A stretch of DNA of 11,641 bases from positions 1 through 11,641 of the forward strand of contig JAHLKH010000451.1 of the NCBI GenBank assembly GCA_025526915.1, written 5' to 3'. Shown piece by piece: positions 8,299 to 11,641 of the stretch. Below the pieces are notes generated by a model that saw only the letters and a program-made list of their open reading frames with translations, was not told where the DNA came from and searched no databases. The DNA comes from Entophlyctis helioformis. Lineage: Eukaryota; Chytridiomycota; Chytridiomycetes; Chytridiales; Chytriomycetaceae. Within the stretch, counting starts at the first letter, position 1, and each line of letters starts with the position of its first letter. The position numbers were made by a program, and so were the translations under genes.

Positions 8299-9714
8299 AT
8301 GCCACCGAGAAACAAGGCGGCAAGGAGGACAGCAGCGGCAGCTCGACCACTGGCCGCTGCACCACAGCCTGAGACTGCTCCTGCCACTGTTGTTGGGACA
8401 ACACAAGACTCGGACGCCATTGCCAGGCTTGCTGCCACAGTGGCACAGTCAGCCACTGCCGCCCATCTGGCCGCCAAGTCGGCAGCAGCTGCTTGTGAGC
8501 AGGCGGCGTTGCTTGCCCATGCGGCTGGCCAGGCGGCCACTGATGCCAGCAACACCCAGGCACTGGCAGATGCCGTGGCTGCCGTGCAAGCCGCTGCCAC
8601 TGCTGCACAGGCTGCGCTGGCTGCCTCGGATGCTGCCGCCAAGTCTGCGAGCGCAATGCACGAAGCCGCCGTTGGAGCAGCAGCCTCGCAGCACCGTGCA
8701 CTGCCGCCGGGAGCGAGCATGTGGGACAGACTGTCTGCCGACCTGCAGAGCACGGTCATCGCGCACGCCGGCCCGCTCACTGGCTTCCTCTGCGGCATGC
8801 TCGGCACCAAGGACGACGTCGGCGTGCAGACAGCGCAGGCGATCTGGCACCAAGTCATTGCGCTCGACTGGCAGGGCGACCTGGATCTGCTGCCCGCCAT
8901 CCAGCCGAGTCACATTGGCAACACCTGCGACGTGCGGTCTCGCTTGCTCTTCACGCGGCTGCGCACTCGCTTTCCTCGCGACCCGCACTGCAGCATCAAC
9001 GTGGACTTGAACAAGTACACCGTCATCCACAGCAACATCTTCTTGAACGTCATGGGCCACATCAGCTGTGACGGCTGTCTGCACCACATTGCCATGCGGC
9101 ACGGCTGGCTCGACCTCATTGACTTTTCGCATCCGATCGCTCTCGGCTGGGTCGCCATTTGCTTTGGATACGACGATCTGCTGTGCCATCTTGCTGACAC
9201 GCACCACGTCAACCTCGCGAGATACGGCACGCTTTACACGATGAAGGCGATGGACTGGGCGGCGAGTGGCGGGCATGTTGATGTGCTGGAGACGCTGCAC
9301 GATGCAGGCAGCAAGGCGTGCACTGTCAATGCGATGAACGAGGCAGCAACCAACGGACACTTGGATGCGGTGCAGTGGCTCTACAACCACCTGTATGACT
9401 GCACGGAGGGAGCGATGGACGGTGCGGCGGCCAATGGGCATCTGGAGATCCTCGAGTGGATCAACTGGAACATGGATGTGCCTGCGACCATGCGGGCAAT
9501 GGACGGGGCGTGCGAGGCACGGAACCTGGCTGTCATGCAATGGCTGCATGACCATCGAGCCGAGGGATGCTCGATGATGGCGATGGAGACTGCAGAGGCT
9601 GCCCGGCATGACGAAGTGAGTGAGTGGCTGCGTGCCACATACCCTCGCAAGTATGCTGCGTATCTTGCAGGCGAGGATGCCGATGAGGTGGAGGAGGATA
9701 TGGACTACCATTGA
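8299..9714 (+). CDS. Ankyrin-like repeat protein with Ala-rich N-terminus and F-box-like segment
   Basis: Single-exon, 471 residues. A basic N-terminus (PPRNKAARR) is followed at about 38-130 by a very Ala-rich, probably helical or coiled-coil region. Around 141-165 a WDRLSADLQSTVIAHAG segment resembles an F-box-like helix (weak). Residues 167-314 are a mixed segment with spaced Cys and His. From 315 to about 455 there are five degenerate ankyrin-like units, with AMxxAA at 317, 345, 372, 400 and 428, each followed by (G)HLxxxxWL. The 27-28-residue period is shorter than the usual 33. The C-terminus is acidic (GEDADEVEEDMDYH). Proteins of this look form large families in some chytrids and giant viruses, so a protein-binding or ubiquitin-adaptor role is inferred only. 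The ATG at 8299 is the first in frame. Confidence 0.72.
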   Translation: MPPRNKAARRTAAAARPLAAAPQPETAPATVVGTTQDSDAIARLAATVAQSATAAHLAAKSAAAACEQAALLAHAAGQAATDASNTQALADAVAAVQAAATAAQAALAASDAAAKSASAMHEAAVGAAASQHRALPPGASMWDRLSADLQSTVIAHAGPLTGFLCGMLGTKDDVGVQTAQAIWHQVIALDWQGDLDLLPAIQPSHIGNTCDVRSRLLFTRLRTRFPRDPHCSINVDLNKYTVIHSNIFLNVMGHISCDGCLHHIAMRHGWLDLIDFSHPIALGWVAICFGYDDLLCHLADTHHVNLARYGTLYTMKAMDWAASGGHVDVLETLHDAGSKACTVNAMNEAATNGHLDAVQWLYNHLYDCTEGAMDGAAANGHLEILEWINWNMDVPATMRAMDGACEARNLAVMQWLHDHRAEGCSMMAMETAEAARHDEVSEWLRATYPRKYAAYLAGEDADEVEEDMDYH

Positions 9715-9811
9715 TGTCGATCCCAGGCAGCGCAATGAAGAGCAGGTCCAGAGAGCGAGTAACAACCAATCCTGTTTTCATTTGTTGGTGTACAATGGCA
9801 GATCTAATCTT
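9715..9811. other. Convergent intergenic spacer
   Basis: 97 nt between the stops of the ankyrin-like gene (+) and the chitin deacetylase gene (-). It must hold both 3' ends. It is more AT-rich than the genes, with CCTGTTTTCATTTG at 9771-9784, but no AATAAA appears on either strand. Confidence 0.5.
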
Positions 9812-11369
9812 TCAAGCACGGTAGGGGTTGCTGTCGCCAAGACACTCGCCGACAGTCACAAAGCGGTATCCGAGATCTCTGAAACGCTTGACAACCACAC
9901 CGATCCACTGTGCACTCGATGGGACGTGGTCGTGCTGCAACGAGATGAGCGATGTCTGCGGGAGCGACTTGCCCTGCAGGTCGGCATTGTAGTTGGCCGT
10001 GTTGCGCTGGATGGCGTCGGATCCGAGGTGCTCGTAGTCCTTGGAGTCGAGGTTGGTGCTGATGACGCGGTATCCCCACGAGCCCATGGCGACAAGAGCG
10101 TTGTCGTTGGTGGACAGGTACGGCGGACGCATGTGGGTCGGACGCTTGCCAATGATGGACTTGATGAGATTGTCGTTGAGACGCATCTGGTCCCACATGG
10201 CCTGCGTGCTCAGAGTGGCGAGATCAGCGTGGTTGAGTGTGTGCGAAGCAATCTGCGACATGGTGCGATTGTTAGCAGCCGGACGAGGCAAGGCATGCAG
10301 TGGCAAGATGGCAGAGTGGCAATGACAGCGTGGCAATGGCCGCGTGGCAGTGGCACAGTGACGAACCTGGTGGCCCTCGTTGAATGCACGCAGCAGGGCG
10401 GCACGGTCGTTTGCGTTGTTTGCCAGATCGGCATAGTTCTTGCCGTTCACAAAGAAGGTCGCCTTGACGCCGTTGTTCTTGAGTGCATCGAGGACGCTGC
10501 CAATGTTGCCGGATGGGCCGTCGTCAAACGTCAGAGCGAACATGCGTGGCTGAGTGCACGTCGTGATGACGTTGGCCTTCTTGGACCAGTCAAGGGGAGG
10601 CGGCGTGGGGTTGGAGGGGTTGTTGCCGCTTGGCGGTGGGATGTTGGGGGTTCCGGTGACTATGCCACAGCGACCAAAGGCAGCCTGGCATCCGTTTCCA
10701 CAGCTCGCAGCCGTTGTGCCGCAGACCGACGACTCTGAGCAGCACACGTTGGGACCGCAAGTCGTGCCAAAGCCGCGTCCACAGCGGCCGCCGATGGGCG
10801 ACACGACAGGCGTGGTGGGAGGAGGAGGAGGAGGAGGAGGAGGAGGAGGAGCCGATCCGCAGCGGCCAAAGGCAGCTTGGCATCCAGCACCACAGTGGGC
10901 AGTCGAGGTGCCGCACCAGCCGTACTGCGAGCAACAGTCGCCAGCCTTGCAGGTGATGCCGTTTTTGCCGCAGGTGCCGTCGGTGGTGGTCGCACGCTTC
11001 TCGAAGAGATCTGCACGGATGGACGGTGTGTGCACAGCAATGACAGCAGGATGGATGGACAGTCAGCGGCTACGAGGACGTGATGGTGCACAGCACATGG
11101 ACGCATGCTTACTGTGGATGGTGGTGCTGACGAGCGAGTCGTTGGCAGCGGCTCTGCGCTTGATGACATGGCGACGGTCGAGGTGGGCGTCGGTCGAGCG
11201 CGAAGCGAGCACGGCTGATCAGGCGAGTGCATGTGGCAGATGGTGGTGGTCAGCGCAGGCAGCAGAGTGTGCACGACAGACACGGGCAGGCAGACTCACT
11301 CGAAACAAGGAGCAGGCATGTCTGGACGACGGTCAGCAGCGTGCCGGTGCGGGCATGGGCAGCAGGCAT
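9812..11369 (-). CDS. Secreted chitin deacetylase (CE4/NodB) with two CBM18 domains
   Basis: Removes N-acetyl groups from chitin to give chitosan in the wall. Four exons, read leftwards: 11369-11300, 11214-11113, 11010-10367 and 10252-9812, encoding 418 residues. The ATG at 11369 opens a signal peptide (residues 1-27, ending VSTVLA). A pro-region with Lys-Arg sites at 42-43 and 62-63 follows. CBM18-1 spans 71-108 and CBM18-2 spans 134-172, with eight Cys each, separated by an 11-Pro linker at 112-122. The NodB domain has TFDDGP at 218-223, SHTLNH at 275-280 (metal His 276 and 280), RPPY at 314-317 and LQHDH at 377-381. All expected CE4 motifs are intact. There is no GPI tail, so the protein is probably secreted. 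CBM18-2 lacks the aromatic ligand-binding residues. First-exon placement is inferred from splice sites and the signal peptide. The 3' two-thirds is certain. Confidence 0.9.
10253..10366 (-). other. Chitin deacetylase intron 3 (in frame, stop-free)
   Basis: On the minus strand: GTTCGT donor, GCTAACAA branch point about 20 nt before the TCGCAG acceptor, 114 nt, phase 0. Removal gives EGHQIASHTLNH, the expected CE4 motif 2 context. It has no in-frame stop, so retention would insert 38 residues. Confidence 0.88.
10299..10360 (-). repeat. Degenerate TGGCA repeats inside chitin deacetylase intron 3
   Basis: On the plus strand the stretch contains about seven copies of (G/A)TGGCA, several as GTGGCAATG or GTGGCAGTG. 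It fills most of the intron upstream of the branch point and has no coding role when spliced. Confidence 0.6.
10818..10850 (-). repeat. (TCC)11 microsatellite encoding the poly-Pro linker
   Basis: Eleven GGA units on the plus strand (TCC on the coding strand, read as CCT codons) encode the run of Pro between the two CBM18 domains. Such a run is prone to length change. Confidence 0.85.
11011..11112 (-). other. Chitin deacetylase intron 2
   Basis: GTAAGC donor, CCGCTGAC branch point, GTGCAG acceptor, 102 nt, phase 1. It contains an in-frame stop in the exon 2 frame. The junction encodes IHNLFEKRATTTDG, leading into CBM18-1. Confidence 0.75.
11215..11299 (-). other. Chitin deacetylase intron 1
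   Basis: GTGAGT donor, GCGCTGACC branch point and GATCAG acceptor, 85 nt, phase 1. It splits the signal peptide (LLLVS / TVLASRS). Confidence 0.72.
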
Positions 11370-11641
11370 CGTGGGCAGTTGTGGCAGAGAGTTGTGGACG
11401 ATCGCAGGGTGATCTCGGCCCGTTTTCAGCAGTCCAAGGCATCATCGGCAGAACATTGGCGGCAGAAGCGGCCAATCACTGCCAGCTGACACGGCACATG
11501 CGTCTCGGCAGTGCCATGATGTTGTGCATTGCCGACTGTGACCGCATCGTGTCTGATCAGCGTCGGCAGGCACGACGCACCAGCAGATCCCAGCAGCGTC
11601 GTGGCTTTCAGGCTGCTTGGTGAGGAACCAGTCCTGGATGC
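11370..11641. promoter_or_regulatory. Upstream flank of the chitin deacetylase gene
   Basis: 272 nt with no convincing coding sequence on either strand. It contains ATTGGC at 11455-11460 and GCCAAT at 11471-11476, an inverted pair of CCAAT-type boxes. The first, read on the gene's strand, is about 86 nt upstream of the ATG. The rest is unassigned. Confidence 0.35.

Noticed and set aside
8449..9765. 438-codon open frame antisense to the ankyrin-like gene
   Set aside because: It is a mirror of GC-rich coding sequence on the other strand, with no recognisable domain or splice evidence. The sense strand has clear repeats.
10299..10360. Regularly spaced TGGCA motifs as a possible CRISPR-like or regulatory array
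   Set aside because: The units are too short and irregular, lie inside a spliced intron, and there are no spacers. They are treated as a degenerate simple repeat.
9620..10738. 372-codon open frame on the plus strand over the chitin deacetylase
   Set aside because: It overlaps a certain CE4 gene on the opposite strand, runs across its intron, and shows no protein family features.
10554..11489. 311-codon plus-strand open frame near the right end
   Set aside because: It contains a poly-Gly run that is the complement of the poly-Pro linker and covers two introns of the minus-strand gene.
1..11641. Search for tRNA, rRNA, transposon ends or bacterial operons
   Set aside because: No cloverleaf, transposase or integrase motif, terminal repeat or Shine-Dalgarno-led gene string was recognised. 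The introns and gene content are eukaryotic.

Overview
The window looks like nuclear DNA of a fungus, most likely a GC-rich, early-diverging (chytrid-type) one. The evidence is: short spliceosomal introns (about 47-128 nt) with GT...(C/T)AG ends and CTAAC or CTGAC branch points; tightly packed genes; a SNF1/AMPK beta subunit; a GPI-anchored Cys-rich wall protein; and a secreted chitin deacetylase carrying tandem CBM18 domains. The phylum is inferred. The fungal assignment is firm.

Layout, left to right. (1) Positions 1-3869 (+) hold the 3' part of a TRAPPC11 (foie gras) homologue, a TRAPP vesicle-tethering subunit; about seven introns are recognisable. (2) Positions 4034-4693 (+) hold a small secreted protein with 8 cysteines, a Ser/Thr/Pro stalk and a GPI tail, followed by an AATAAA signal. 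(3) Positions 4870-5645 (+) hold a four-TM MARVEL-like membrane protein with one intron. (4) Positions 5851-8202 (+) hold the SNF1/AMPK beta subunit: an N-myristoylation motif, a long low-complexity region, a CBM48 glycogen-binding domain and a C-terminal ASC domain. (5) Positions 8299-9714 (+) hold an intronless ankyrin-like protein with an Ala-rich N-terminus and 27-28-residue repeats. (6) Positions 9812-11369 (-), convergent with (5), hold a chitin deacetylase reconstructed as four exons: signal peptide, Kex2-type pro-region, two CBM18 domains and a NodB domain. Positions 11370-11641 are its upstream flank, with no recognisable gene.

The genes do not form a pathway or cluster. They are a housekeeping trafficking gene, a nutrient-sensing kinase subunit, surface and wall proteins, and one lineage-specific repeat protein. 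No mobile element, RNA gene or CRISPR array was seen. I found no convincing novel multi-gene system. The points most worth a second look are the short-period ankyrin protein, the chitin deacetylase whose second CBM18 has lost its aromatic ligand-binding residues and whose third intron is in frame and stop-free, and several frame breaks in TRAPPC11 and the AMPK beta N-terminus that splicing does not explain and that look like sequence indels.
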